A DNA stretch of 14,818 nucleotides from Flavobacteriaceae bacterium (GTDB taxonomy: Bacteria > Bacteroidota > Bacteroidia > Flavobacteriales > Flavobacteriaceae). Made by a program: the position numbers and the translations under genes. The notes under the pieces are model-generated. The model was not told where the DNA came from, did not search any database, and saw only the letters and a list, made by a program, of their open reading frames with translations. Where the stretch lies: positions 1-14,818 of the forward strand of contig JAURBD010000035.1 in NCBI GenBank assembly GCA_030829155.1, given 5' to 3'. Of this stretch, positions 7,079 to 14,801 are shown piece after piece (the first letter of the stretch is position 1; each line of letters begins with the position of its first letter).

Positions 7079-9190
7079 TTAATAATACAGGGAACGGTTA
7101 TCCTCAATGGTAGCTGAGGATTCTAAAGCTTGAATTACTAAACTTCCTACTTTTTCACGCTCTTGTTGTGCTAAGTTACTTGCATAAAGACTATAATCCT
7201 CTAAATCTTGAACAATATTTTTTGAGGTTACTTGAAGCATATACATTCCATTATTCCCAGTTATCAATCCAGAAGTTGAATCAACATCCAATGCAAATGC
7301 AGCTCCAACTACATAGGGTTCATTTCCTGCTCCTACCAAAGTAGCACTTTTTTGGTTTACTGCAAATGCAGAAACAACCTCAAGACTATTACTTGCAGCT
7401 AAATCCTCAAGAGATTTATTTTCGCTATTTGCTTTAATAATCATCGTCGCTTTTTTCTTGTTTTTTAAAATTTTAGTCACTTCCAAACGAGCATCATCAA
7501 CATCAGACAGCCCTTTCTCTTTTATCTTAGTAAGTTTCACTATGGCGTATCCTCCATAAGAGAGATTGAAACGCTTAATAGCACCAATTTCAGCATCGGC
7601 TCCAAAGGCCCACTGAACTATTTGACGTTGCTCAGGTAAACCCGGCAGATTTTCATCAAGAGCATCAATTGATTTTACTGTTCTCAAATTATAATTTTTC
7701 TTTTCTGCTAAAACTGCAAATTCTTCTTTTGCAGAACCCATTTCAAATTGAGTAGCCTTTTTGAATATCTCATTGGATGTATTTTCAGAGGGAACAATTT
7801 TTTGGGTGACATCAGCCAAAAGAACTAAATCTTGCTTGTCAGTAATTTTAACTACATGGAAACCAAATTCTGTTTCTACTAGCCCTACAGCTCCAACTCG
7901 AGACCTATCTGCGAACTTGAATAACTCCTCTGTAATTCCCCCTTCTTGAAAAAATCCCAAATCTCCTGCAGAACTTTTGGAAGGTCCATCAGAAAATTGA
8001 TTGGCAAGAGGCTCCAATTGACTTTTATTTTTTCGAACTCTTCTAAAATAGGATTTTGCTAACTTTTTTGCTTCATCTTTAGTTCGAGTAATAGATGGTT
8101 GTGCACCTGTAGCTCCTTCAAATGACACAAGAATATGACTCGCACGAATGGATCCATTCTTCTTGCGGTCTAATAAACGTGAAATTTTGTATGAGTCAAC
8201 ATCTTTGTACGGACCAAAAACCTCTCCTTTTTTTAAGTTGTATAATATTTCGGAAAACTCTCTTGCTAACGTTCTTTTTGGGATGTAAACGGAATCAAAT
8301 CCACTTTCAGAATATTTTTCGACAAAATCTCTAGGGTTTGAAACGGATTTAAGCCCTTGAATGGTATCAGTAAGTTTGGATACTTCATTGTATTCAATTC
8401 GATCATCAATCAAAGAGGTTAATGTGTTTCTAATAATTGTTTGATCTTCCTCTGTAGCGGTTTCTAAAAAAGAAACATACTCAATTGCTCGTGATGCTTT
8501 AGATTCGTATGCAGAAGCATTATTTTTTATATATGATTTAATTTCAGCATCCGTAATGTTGACAAGGCTATCGTTAATACTCGAAAATGGTATTTTTGCA
8601 TAGTTCAAATCAACATTGTCGTTTTCTAAATGGTATAATGTTTGAGCTTCTTTATTGGTAATTCCGGTACTTGATTTAATCAAGTCAAAGTAAATCGATT
8701 CTCTAGCAGAAGAAATGATACTAGCTTCCTGGGATTTCCATTGCTCGTATGCCTGAGGATTTTGGTCTCTCATTAGTAAAATAAAATCTGCAAATAACCC
8801 AAAATCAAAAAAACCAGCTTCATTAATAAAACGAGGGTCTTTGATTATAGATTCTGTTGAAGAAACTACTTGTTCTATTTGTTCTTTACCGGCATCAATT
8901 CCAAGAGTATTCAATTCTGCTTCAAAAAGAGTGGATTTAACAAACTGATTCCAAACCACATTTACAGATTGAATAGTCGAATATCCATACTGACGTTCCG
9001 TTTGATCGACAAGATATCTAAAGTTTTCAATTTTAATTTCCTCATCGTTTATTATTCCAATAGGTTCAGATGGACCAGTGTCACCTGCTCCATTTCCGAA
9101 TACTCCAGAAATAATAAAAGCAAATAATGCAAGTCCTATGATAAGAATTAGAAAGAACGATTTTTGTCTGATTTTACCTAATATGGCCAT
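7079..9190 (-). CDS. Membrane-anchored periplasmic peptidyl-prolyl isomerase, PpiD/SurA-like
   Basis: A 703-residue folding factor. A short cytosolic segment (MAILGKIRQK) precedes one transmembrane helix (about 11-31), leaving the rest in the periplasm. A SurA-N/PpiD-type helical chaperone region covers about 45-230. A parvulin domain lies at about 347-453, with SHILVSF, the SAGDLGFF motif near 407-414 and the closing EFGFHVVKITD. The remaining roughly 250 residues form a second, parvulin-like or chaperone region without clear catalytic motifs. Length is close to that of Bacteroidota PpiD-like proteins and somewhat above E. coli PpiD (623). It should help outer-membrane and periplasmic proteins fold as they leave the Sec translocon. 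It is the last gene of the coaX-to-ppiD cluster, separated from the CNNM gene by 98 bp, so it may also have its own promoter. Confidence 0.93.
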   Translation of the reverse strand: MAILGKIRQKSFFLILIIGLALFAFIISGVFGNGAGDTGPSEPIGIINDEEIKIENFRYLVDQTERQYGYSTIQSVNVVWNQFVKSTLFEAELNTLGIDAGKEQIEQVVSSTESIIKDPRFINEAGFFDFGLFADFILLMRDQNPQAYEQWKSQEASIISSARESIYFDLIKSSTGITNKEAQTLYHLENDNVDLNYAKIPFSSINDSLVNITDAEIKSYIKNNASAYESKASRAIEYVSFLETATEEDQTIIRNTLTSLIDDRIEYNEVSKLTDTIQGLKSVSNPRDFVEKYSESGFDSVYIPKRTLAREFSEILYNLKKGEVFGPYKDVDSYKISRLLDRKKNGSIRASHILVSFEGATGAQPSITRTKDEAKKLAKSYFRRVRKNKSQLEPLANQFSDGPSKSSAGDLGFFQEGGITEELFKFADRSRVGAVGLVETEFGFHVVKITDKQDLVLLADVTQKIVPSENTSNEIFKKATQFEMGSAKEEFAVLAEKKNYNLRTVKSIDALDENLPGLPEQRQIVQWAFGADAEIGAIKRFNLSYGGYAIVKLTKIKEKGLSDVDDARLEVTKILKNKKKATMIIKANSENKSLEDLAASNSLEVVSAFAVNQKSATLVGAGNEPYVVGAAFALDVDSTSGLITGNNGMYMLQVTSKNIVQDLEDYSLYASNLAQQEREKVGSLVIQALESSATIEDNRSLYY

Positions 9191-9219
9191 CGTATGGGTA
9201 TTTAAATTTTTATTATCTG

Positions 9220-9227
9220 CGAAAATA
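9220..9227 (-). promoter_or_regulatory. Possible internal promoter for the PpiD-like gene
   Basis: On the minus strand TATTTTCG (9220-9227) matches the -7 box TAnnTTTG with one mismatch and lies about 30 bp ahead of the ATG, in the only sizeable gap (98 bp) of the cluster. No convincing -33 TTTG is present, so the call is weak. Confidence 0.25.
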
Positions 9228-9288
9228 CAATATCCTTAGCAATAATAAAAGGGAATAATGCACCTTCTATTGAGTTCAAGCTTTGTAT

Positions 9289-10557
9289 TTAAGATTCTTT
9301 TATTGAAAGATGGATTCGTTCGATCTTAGTGGACGATACCGCAAGTATTTTAAATTCGTATTGATCCAAAGCGAAAACATCACCTTGTTGAGGAATTTCT
9401 TCAGTAAAATGTACAACTAAACCTCCAAGGGTTTCATAAAACTCTTCCTCAGGCAAAGAAAAACCATAGGTCGCATTCAAATAATCTACTTCCAATCGAG
9501 CAGAAAATTCATATTTATTATCGTTGATTTTTAATTCATAATGATCTACAAGGTCATGTTCATCCTCTATCTCACCAAACAATTCCTCCACAATATCCTC
9601 AACGGTAATAATTCCGGATGTTCCTCCATATTCATCTAAAACAACTGCCAGGCTTTTTCTCTTTCGAGTCAATCGATTGAGTACGTCATTTATAGGAAGT
9701 GGTTCGTGAATGAATTCAACAGGCAAAAGAATACTTCGAATAGACTTGGGTTTTTTCAATAACTCAAAAGTGTGAACGTAGCCCAAAATATCATCAACCG
9801 AATTTTGATATACGGGTATTTTAGAAAATCCCGTTGCCATAAATATTTCTTTAAGTTCTTGGATATTTTTATCAATATCTACGGCAACTAATTCCGCTCT
9901 AGGTACCATTACCTCTCTGGCTTTCAAATCAGAAAATTCTAGGGCGTTTTGAAAAATTTGAATTTCAGAATCTAACTCTTCTTTGTCAGAAACCGACTCT
10001 ACTTGCTTTTCAATATAATCACCTAATTCACCTTTCGAAAAAGAAATTTCGGCAACCTCAGCTGATGTTTTAAAAAATATTATGAGTACTAAGTCTGTTA
10101 TTTTAATGATAAAGAAAATGATGGGAGCAAACAAATAATAAAAAAAAGCCGCTGGTATGATAAAAAGCTTAATCAACTTATTGGCATAAAGTTGAAAAAA
10201 TACTTTGGGAATAAACTCAGCCGTTATTAGTATAATGATTGTAGAAATAAGTGTCTGATAAAAAAGGATACTAATGGGTAAATTACTTGTATTGACTTCT
10301 GGAAAAAAAAGACTTATAATTCTATTTCCCATAAAAATCCCATAAACTACTAAAGATATATTATTACCGACCAACATCGCAGCAATAAATTTTGAAGGAG
10401 TTTCAGTAATTCGAGTAAGCGTTTTAGCAACAATATTGTCTTGATTTTTTTCTATCTCAAGAAATATTCTGTCGGATGAAATAAATGCAATTTCTAAGCC
10501 AGAGAAAAAGGCCGAAAGCGCTAAACAAATAATGATTACTATGTCCGTTGCAATCAT
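9289..10557 (-). CDS. CNNM/CorC-HlyC-type membrane protein with CBS pair (hemolysin family)
   Basis: A 422-residue inner-membrane protein with the full three-part architecture of bacterial CNNM/CorC proteins. The DUF21 transmembrane domain (about 3-165) carries SGLEIAF (19-25), VGNNIS (63-68) and AEFIPK (113-118). Two CBS motifs follow (about 214-265 and 275-332; the second holds LDEYGGTSGIITVEDI). A CorC_HlyC domain closes the protein (about 345-420). Studied relatives export Mg2+ or related cations and sense nucleotide through the CBS pair; the hemolysin label is historical. It shares its architecture with the gliding protein GldE of this phylum, but the neighbourhood (lptC, coaX) is not the gldD/gldE locus, so I do not assign that name. 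Its ATG follows immediately after the TAG of the 62-aa membrane protein, suggesting translational coupling. Confidence 0.93.
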   Translation of the reverse strand: MIATDIVIIICLALSAFFSGLEIAFISSDRIFLEIEKNQDNIVAKTLTRITETPSKFIAAMLVGNNISLVVYGIFMGNRIISLFFPEVNTSNLPISILFYQTLISTIIILITAEFIPKVFFQLYANKLIKLFIIPAAFFYYLFAPIIFFIIKITDLVLIIFFKTSAEVAEISFSKGELGDYIEKQVESVSDKEELDSEIQIFQNALEFSDLKAREVMVPRAELVAVDIDKNIQELKEIFMATGFSKIPVYQNSVDDILGYVHTFELLKKPKSIRSILLPVEFIHEPLPINDVLNRLTRKRKSLAVVLDEYGGTSGIITVEDIVEELFGEIEDEHDLVDHYELKINDNKYEFSARLEVDYLNATYGFSLPEEEFYETLGGLVVHFTEEIPQQGDVFALDQYEFKILAVSSTKIERIHLSIKES

Positions 10558-10746
10558 CTAAGACTTTCTATTTTTAAATTTCTTTCTATACTTTCTTCTA
10601 AATAAAAACATAAAAATCGAAAGTGCAGCAAACCCAATAAACAAATAGGCTTTATCACGTTGAATATCCCAAAGTGTTATTACTTCAATAAGTGAGATTG
10701 CTGCAATAACAACATATAGGAATTCTGATATTTTATAAAACTTCAT
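10558..10746 (-). CDS. Small two-helix membrane protein of unknown function
   Basis: A 62-residue protein with two predicted transmembrane segments (about 8-25 and 33-49), a short linker containing IQRDKAY, and a strongly basic tail (RRKYRKKFKNRKS). By the positive-inside rule both ends would face the cytosol. I recognise no family. It is accepted as a gene because it starts with ATG 12 bp after the lptC stop, its TAG stop abuts the ATG of the CNNM protein, and it has a coherent hydrophobic pattern. The arrangement suggests a partner or regulator of the CNNM protein or of the LptC-associated machinery, but this is inference from position only. Confidence 0.75.
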   Translation of the reverse strand: MKFYKISEFLYVVIAAISLIEVITLWDIQRDKAYLFIGFAALSIFMFLFRRKYRKKFKNRKS

Positions 10747-10758
10747 TTGGCATTTAAA

Positions 10759-11334
10759 TTAATTTGACTCTGTAGTTTGCTCTTCTTGCTGAACAGCAAC
10801 TGTACCCGTTAGTTTACCCGTTTGAAATTTAGTGAATTCTTTGTTGGTATCCAATCGGCTTGCAAGAACATTGTATTCGGGTCCAACGAATCGAAATTCT
10901 TTTTCAGTGAAAATCCAATCATTATTAGCATCCCAATAAAGTTGCTCGGTATTCAACACTGATCCATCACTTGAGGTAAGGCTTACATTTCCAACTAAGT
11001 CAATAATTGAAGTAGCGTTGTAGAGTGTTCCAAAATCCGCTAGTACAATGTTTTCATTCATTAACTCATCAAAAAAAGTAACCTTAAGACCTTCTGGAAA
11101 TTCAGAATGTTGTAGAGATAGATTTGAATAATCCAGATAAACGGGAGTTTCTAATATGGCCCTGATTCGTGTGGAGTCTGTATATAACATTCTAATATTA
11201 TAGCCCATTCCAACTGGTTCTTCTTTATGATAAGCTTGATTTTCTGTTTTATTTGTTGATAAATCACAGGAACAAAAAAGGGTTGTCGTAAAAACAACAA
11301 CCCATAGCTTATATTTGAAAATTTTTAAAACCAT
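10759..11334 (-). CDS. lptC: LptC-type LPS export lipoprotein
   Basis: A 191-residue protein with a lipoprotein signal: hydrophobic stretch then LFCSC, placing the lipidated cysteine at residue 23. The mature part has the repetitive short beta-strand pattern of the LptC/OstA jellyroll family (MLYTDSTRIRAILETP near 49, later DLVGNVSLTSSDG and LNTEQLYWDANN). LptC sits on the periplasmic face of the inner membrane and passes lipopolysaccharide from the LptB2FG transporter to LptA. E. coli LptC is anchored by a helix; Bacteroidota versions are commonly lipoproteins, as here. Asp at +2 of the mature protein is the inner-membrane retention residue in E. coli, though that rule may not hold in this phylum. 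Its ATG directly follows the TAA of the TPR gene, so translation is probably coupled. Confidence 0.85.
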   Translation of the reverse strand: MVLKIFKYKLWVVVFTTTLFCSCDLSTNKTENQAYHKEEPVGMGYNIRMLYTDSTRIRAILETPVYLDYSNLSLQHSEFPEGLKVTFFDELMNENIVLADFGTLYNATSIIDLVGNVSLTSSDGSVLNTEQLYWDANNDWIFTEKEFRFVGPEYNVLASRLDTNKEFTKFQTGKLTGTVAVQQEEQTTESN

Positions 11335-12723
11335 TTAAAGTTTTGGTACCGTAACACTTCCATTAATCCAACAATCAAATTTGATTATAACTCCTTCATT
11401 TCCTTCCGTAAATATATCGGTTTTGGATGGAGCTCTACCTTCATAGCTTTTGGCTGCCTTATTAGCATTTTTCTTTAAAGAAGCATCAACTCGGGCAGCT
11501 CTTCGGGCAGTTTTAGCTGCTAGCCAGTATACAGCTCTTTTCTCGAACTGAGTGTTTCCACAATCGTTTGCGGAACTTGCATACAAGCTCGCAATCATCA
11601 GGTGCGCTTTACCCAATGATGGTTGATATCTTAAAGCTTTGTTCGCATACTTTCTGGCAGTAGATTTTCGTCCTCTAGATTTAAACTCCAACGCAATTTT
11701 GTATAAAGTTTTTGCTTTTTTGTAAGGATCAGTTTCTAAAGCAATTGATTCTTCGTAATACTTCAACGCTTCATTATTATTACCTTTTTTATCGTTCAAT
11801 ATTCCAAGGTAATACGCAGAATTTGCTGACGGTTCTAAAGCATGGAGTGCTTCAACAATTGTTACAAATAAGGGGTCATCTGAACATTCTTTGTTTTTCA
11901 TTCGACCAGCGGCTCTGTTTAACCAAACTGCGTCTCCTTTATTTTCTTGAAAATTACGTTGATAAAGCGGTATCAAATTCTCACAAGTAGATTCTTTTGA
12001 AATGATAGCATCTAAATTTGATACAAAAATTCCAATAGCTCTTGAATTGGTGTCATATACTTTTTTGCGCTTCAAGTCTTTGGTTGTAAGAGGTATTCCG
12101 TTTTCTTCTTTCTTCAAAAGTACATCTAACTTTTTTGCAAGTTTAACTCTCTCAAATTCAAATTTCTCAGAAACTTCCTCGTATTTATTGAATAATTTTT
12201 CTGGGGTAAAATCTGTAGAACCTTCCTTATGCAAGTTAAGCATGGTTTTGAAATAATTATAAAGACCTTTTGGATTTGTGAAACTAGTTATATCCTGAGT
12301 AAAAGCGTGATCAAAAGTTGCATAAATCTCAGCTGGAGTACCCAAATTATTATCAATCATTGTTTGCGCTTTACTAGACAAAATACTTCCAATTCTGCTC
12401 TTACCTTTTTTGGTGGGAAAATATTGAATCCACTGATCGTATAATTTCATCAAGTCTTGAGCTTCAGTTTGTTTTGCTTCACCTTCTGCTTTTTTGAATC
12501 TACTCTTAAGTATCCTTTCTCCATAAGTATAAATTGCAACATTTAAAGATGGACATTCATTTCGAACAGCCATCCAGGGTTCATAAGCAGCCTCATAGTT
12601 TTTGACTTTTGCTGACTCAGCAAAAATGGATAAATTTTGGTTGCAATTTTCATTAGATTGGGCACGTGTATTGCTCGTGCAAACAATAAATGTAAAAATT
12701 AAGAAATTTGTTAAAGTTCTCAT
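11335..12723 (-). CDS. Secreted tetratricopeptide-repeat protein of unknown function
   Basis: A 462-residue protein with a signal peptide (about 1-21, ending NTRA). TPR-like helical pairs occupy about 300-410, clearest at SAYYLGILNDKKGNNNEALKYY-type positions 302-323 and at 336-369. The N-terminal half is helical and Lys/Glu-rich without a recognised domain. The last 25 residues (ending CWINGSVTVPKL) are non-helical and look like a small beta segment. Several cysteines (for example 27, 57, 247, 280, 388, 451) could form disulfides in the periplasm. It lies 12 bp after the outer-membrane barrel gene and abuts lptC, so it is probably a periplasmic scaffold or adaptor working with an envelope complex. 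No enzymatic motif is seen and no specific function is claimed. Confidence 0.88.
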   Translation of the reverse strand: MRTLTNFLIFTFIVCTSNTRAQSNENCNQNLSIFAESAKVKNYEAAYEPWMAVRNECPSLNVAIYTYGERILKSRFKKAEGEAKQTEAQDLMKLYDQWIQYFPTKKGKSRIGSILSSKAQTMIDNNLGTPAEIYATFDHAFTQDITSFTNPKGLYNYFKTMLNLHKEGSTDFTPEKLFNKYEEVSEKFEFERVKLAKKLDVLLKKEENGIPLTTKDLKRKKVYDTNSRAIGIFVSNLDAIISKESTCENLIPLYQRNFQENKGDAVWLNRAAGRMKNKECSDDPLFVTIVEALHALEPSANSAYYLGILNDKKGNNNEALKYYEESIALETDPYKKAKTLYKIALEFKSRGRKSTARKYANKALRYQPSLGKAHLMIASLYASSANDCGNTQFEKRAVYWLAAKTARRAARVDASLKKNANKAAKSYEGRAPSKTDIFTEGNEGVIIKFDCWINGSVTVPKL

Positions 12724-12735
12724 TAGTGAAATAAA

Positions 12736-13992
12736 TTAATTATATTTTCTTTTAATAAACCAGATATCATTTAGCGATAATCCGATGATTAGATTCCAAT
12801 AGCTCTCGTCAATTAAACCGTTTTCTCGACTACCTCGTTTACCAAATTCAGCACCTATATTGGCATTTGAATATCCTGCCATAGGCAAACTTACACCAAA
12901 AGATATACCAGTTTCTTTTAAGGGTTGATTATTGAATAAAATTCCGGTGTGAGTTAAACGGAATCCAACTCTGTAAACAATTCGTTTCCAATAACTCGTT
13001 ATCGAAGAATAATCGGGGAGATAAAACCCCCCAACAGAGAATCGTGTTGCATTAGCATAAACTATGTTGTCAAGTTTTATAAACTCATTGATGTAATCGG
13101 CAGAATTACGTTGGCTGTATTGTAGACCCAGAAACCACTTTTTGTCTTTAGTTAATCCCAATCCAAATGAATATTGATTCCCCATTGATATTTTGGTTTC
13201 CAATAAACCATCTTGTGCCAAATCTACATTTTCAAAGTCTCCAAGGTTTTGAGTCGATATGGATTGAGTGAAAAACACACTCTCATTTGACGAAGTCAAT
13301 GTATTGTCTGGAACATAGTTAAACATTGCGTTTAAATTTAACTTATCTTTAATAGGTAAAGTTAACTGTGTTGAAAAACGATAGTTAAAGCCTACTAAAG
13401 ATGATGATTTAGTGAAGAAAGTTCCGTAGTCAATGTTTTCTTCCTGACGAGAAGATTCATTTGTTATTTTTCCAAAATTATAATTGACACTTACTCCAAG
13501 GTTTAAAAATCTAAACAACTTAAAACCCACGGTAAAGAAGGTTTGATTCAACCCTCCATAGCCTTCATTTTTATTGATTACATTGTTGATGTCATCATCT
13601 TCTTCTATGGATTGTAATCGATATCCTACAGAAGTAGCAGGTAGAATTCCAAAACCAAAAGTAAATCTCTTGGTAGGAATAGCAACAACTAAATAATCAA
13701 TTGAAGCAGAAGTTACATCTTCTTCTGCGACGGTAGATGATAATCTTGTTTCTTTATAATTCAAACCCATGCCATAGGTAACTAGTTTAAGGTCACCAAA
13801 ACTGGCTGGATTATTCAAGTTAGCATGCAATGAATCAGAATAAATATCGAGACCTCCCATAAGCCTGTTAATGGCATTTCCTTTGAACGCAACATCCCCT
13901 AAACCTCCAATTGAATATGGAGAAGATGTGTTTGATTGGGCAAAAATCAATTTAGATCCAACAAGCAGAATAATGAGGTATAAATATTTCAA
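12736..13992 (-). CDS. FadL/OmpP1-like outer-membrane beta-barrel protein
   Basis: A 418-residue protein with a signal peptide (about 1-18, ending IFA) followed directly by SSPYSIGGLGD, a start typical of Bacteroidota OmpP1/FadL-like proteins. The rest shows alternating hydrophobic and polar strands with many Gly, Tyr and Asn residues, such as FTFGFGILPATSVGYRLQ and YSFGLGLTKDKKWFLGLQY, as expected of a transmembrane beta-barrel. An early LNNPASF segment also fits this family, whose members have an N-terminal plug; relatives transport hydrophobic compounds, but no substrate can be inferred here. It begins 5 bp after the coaX stop and is followed after 12 bp by the TPR gene, so a shared role for the two exported proteins is plausible. 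Confidence 0.87.
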   Translation of the reverse strand: MKYLYLIILLVGSKLIFAQSNTSSPYSIGGLGDVAFKGNAINRLMGGLDIYSDSLHANLNNPASFGDLKLVTYGMGLNYKETRLSSTVAEEDVTSASIDYLVVAIPTKRFTFGFGILPATSVGYRLQSIEEDDDINNVINKNEGYGGLNQTFFTVGFKLFRFLNLGVSVNYNFGKITNESSRQEENIDYGTFFTKSSSLVGFNYRFSTQLTLPIKDKLNLNAMFNYVPDNTLTSSNESVFFTQSISTQNLGDFENVDLAQDGLLETKISMGNQYSFGLGLTKDKKWFLGLQYSQRNSADYINEFIKLDNIVYANATRFSVGGFYLPDYSSITSYWKRIVYRVGFRLTHTGILFNNQPLKETGISFGVSLPMAGYSNANIGAEFGKRGSRENGLIDESYWNLIIGLSLNDIWFIKRKYN

Positions 13993-13997
13993 TTTTA

Positions 13998-14717
13998 TTA
14001 TTTGTTAAATTCTAAGATATAGTCCAAGCCTTCTACCAAAAAATTCGGATGGGCAAAGATGGGGTTTTTTAATCGTTTTGACAACTGCTCACAGTCTCCA
14101 CCTGTTAAAATTATTGTTAAATCTGTGTATTTTTCTCTAAAATGATCTATTTGACCCTGTATTTCATAAAATAAGCCTTGAAAAACTCCAACTTGAATTG
14201 AACTTTGTGTATCCTTTCCAAAACTACTTTCAATGCTATTATGCTCTATTAGTGGCAATTTACCAGTAAATTCTTTTAAACTTTTGTAACGCATTTTATA
14301 TCCAGGAGAAATAATTCCTCCCTCATAAACATTTTCTTGGGTTAGCAGATCATAGGTAATACAGCTGCCAACATCGACAACCAAAACGTTTTGCTTGTGA
14401 TATAATTTTGAAGCCGCTCCCATTAACCCAAGTCGGTCCGGTCCCAAAGTTTCAAGTGATTCATAATTTATTTTGAAAGGAAACTTCCAAGAACTATCCA
14501 AAATATAAATTTCTTTAGAATCAAAAATTGAATTTAAAAAACTCCAATCAATTCCACGAACATCAGATACCAGAATCGATTCTACTCTAGGATAATTTTC
14601 TAAAACACTCTTAAATTCTTCAAAAACGGGTTCAATTAACTTTGTTAGGATGAACTTTCTTTCTTCAAAAAAAGCAAGCTTTATATTGGTGTTTCCTGCA
14701 TCGATTATCAAATTCAT
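13998..14717 (-). CDS. coaX: Type III pantothenate kinase
   Basis: A 239-residue cytosolic enzyme of the ASKHA fold that phosphorylates pantothenate, the first step of coenzyme A synthesis. Diagnostic motifs are present: the phosphate-binding DAGNTNIK at 6-13, GPDRLG at 92-97 with the conserved Asp94, VDVGSCITYD at 114-123, EGGIISPG at 132-139, and the C-terminal TGGD at 205-208. In the third motif Ser-Cys replaces the more common Thr-Ala, a mild variation. Length is slightly short for the family (about 240-260). Type III enzymes need a monovalent cation and, unlike type I, are not inhibited by CoA. It is the first gene of the right-hand minus-strand cluster and starts 5 bp before the outer-membrane protein gene (spacing on the coding strand), so CoA synthesis is transcribed with envelope genes. 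Confidence 0.95.
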   Translation of the reverse strand: MNLIIDAGNTNIKLAFFEERKFILTKLIEPVFEEFKSVLENYPRVESILVSDVRGIDWSFLNSIFDSKEIYILDSSWKFPFKINYESLETLGPDRLGLMGAASKLYHKQNVLVVDVGSCITYDLLTQENVYEGGIISPGYKMRYKSLKEFTGKLPLIEHNSIESSFGKDTQSSIQVGVFQGLFYEIQGQIDHFREKYTDLTIILTGGDCEQLSKRLKNPIFAHPNFLVEGLDYILEFNK

Positions 14718-14735
14718 ATTTGAAATTTGTTTGTG

Positions 14736-14766
14736 CTAAAATAAACATTATGAAATTTAGTTAAAA
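14736..14766 (-). promoter_or_regulatory. Candidate promoter of the coaX-headed operon
   Basis: On the minus strand TATTTTAG (14736-14743) matches TAnnTTTG with one mismatch, and a TTTT run (14763-14766) lies 19 nt upstream in place of the -33 TTTG. It sits about 20 bp ahead of the coaX ATG, the right place for the operon promoter, but the match is only fair. Confidence 0.33.
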
Positions 14767-14768
14767 TG

Positions 14769-14801
14769 TTTTGCGGAAAATTAAAAAGGACGTTATATTT
14801 G
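14769..14801 (+). promoter_or_regulatory. Strong Bacteroidota promoter reading out of the right edge
   Basis: TTTTG at 14769-14773 and TATATTTG at 14794-14801 are separated by 20 nt, an exact match to the Bacteroidota -33/-7 pattern (TTTG, 17-23 nt, TAnnTTTG). Transcription should begin near 14806-14808, in the GCAGCCACCAAACGGGTA at the window end. No start codon follows before the edge. The gene lies outside the window; promoters this close to consensus often precede stable RNAs or highly expressed genes, but that is inference. Confidence 0.72.

Noticed and set aside
7761..9127. Plus-strand frames of 62, 70 and 85 codons antisense to the PpiD-like gene
   Set aside because: Antisense shadows of a gene with clear domain content; no promoter or family support.
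9191..9288. Possible terminator after the CNNM gene
   Set aside because: No GC-bearing hairpin with a U-run is present in the 98 bp gap; only A/T-rich sequence and an AAGCTT palindrome.
11712..12444. Plus-strand frames of 71-92 codons antisense to the TPR gene
   Set aside because: Shadows of the TPR protein gene; Leu/Ser/Phe-rich composition is typical of antisense reading of Lys/Glu-rich coding DNA.
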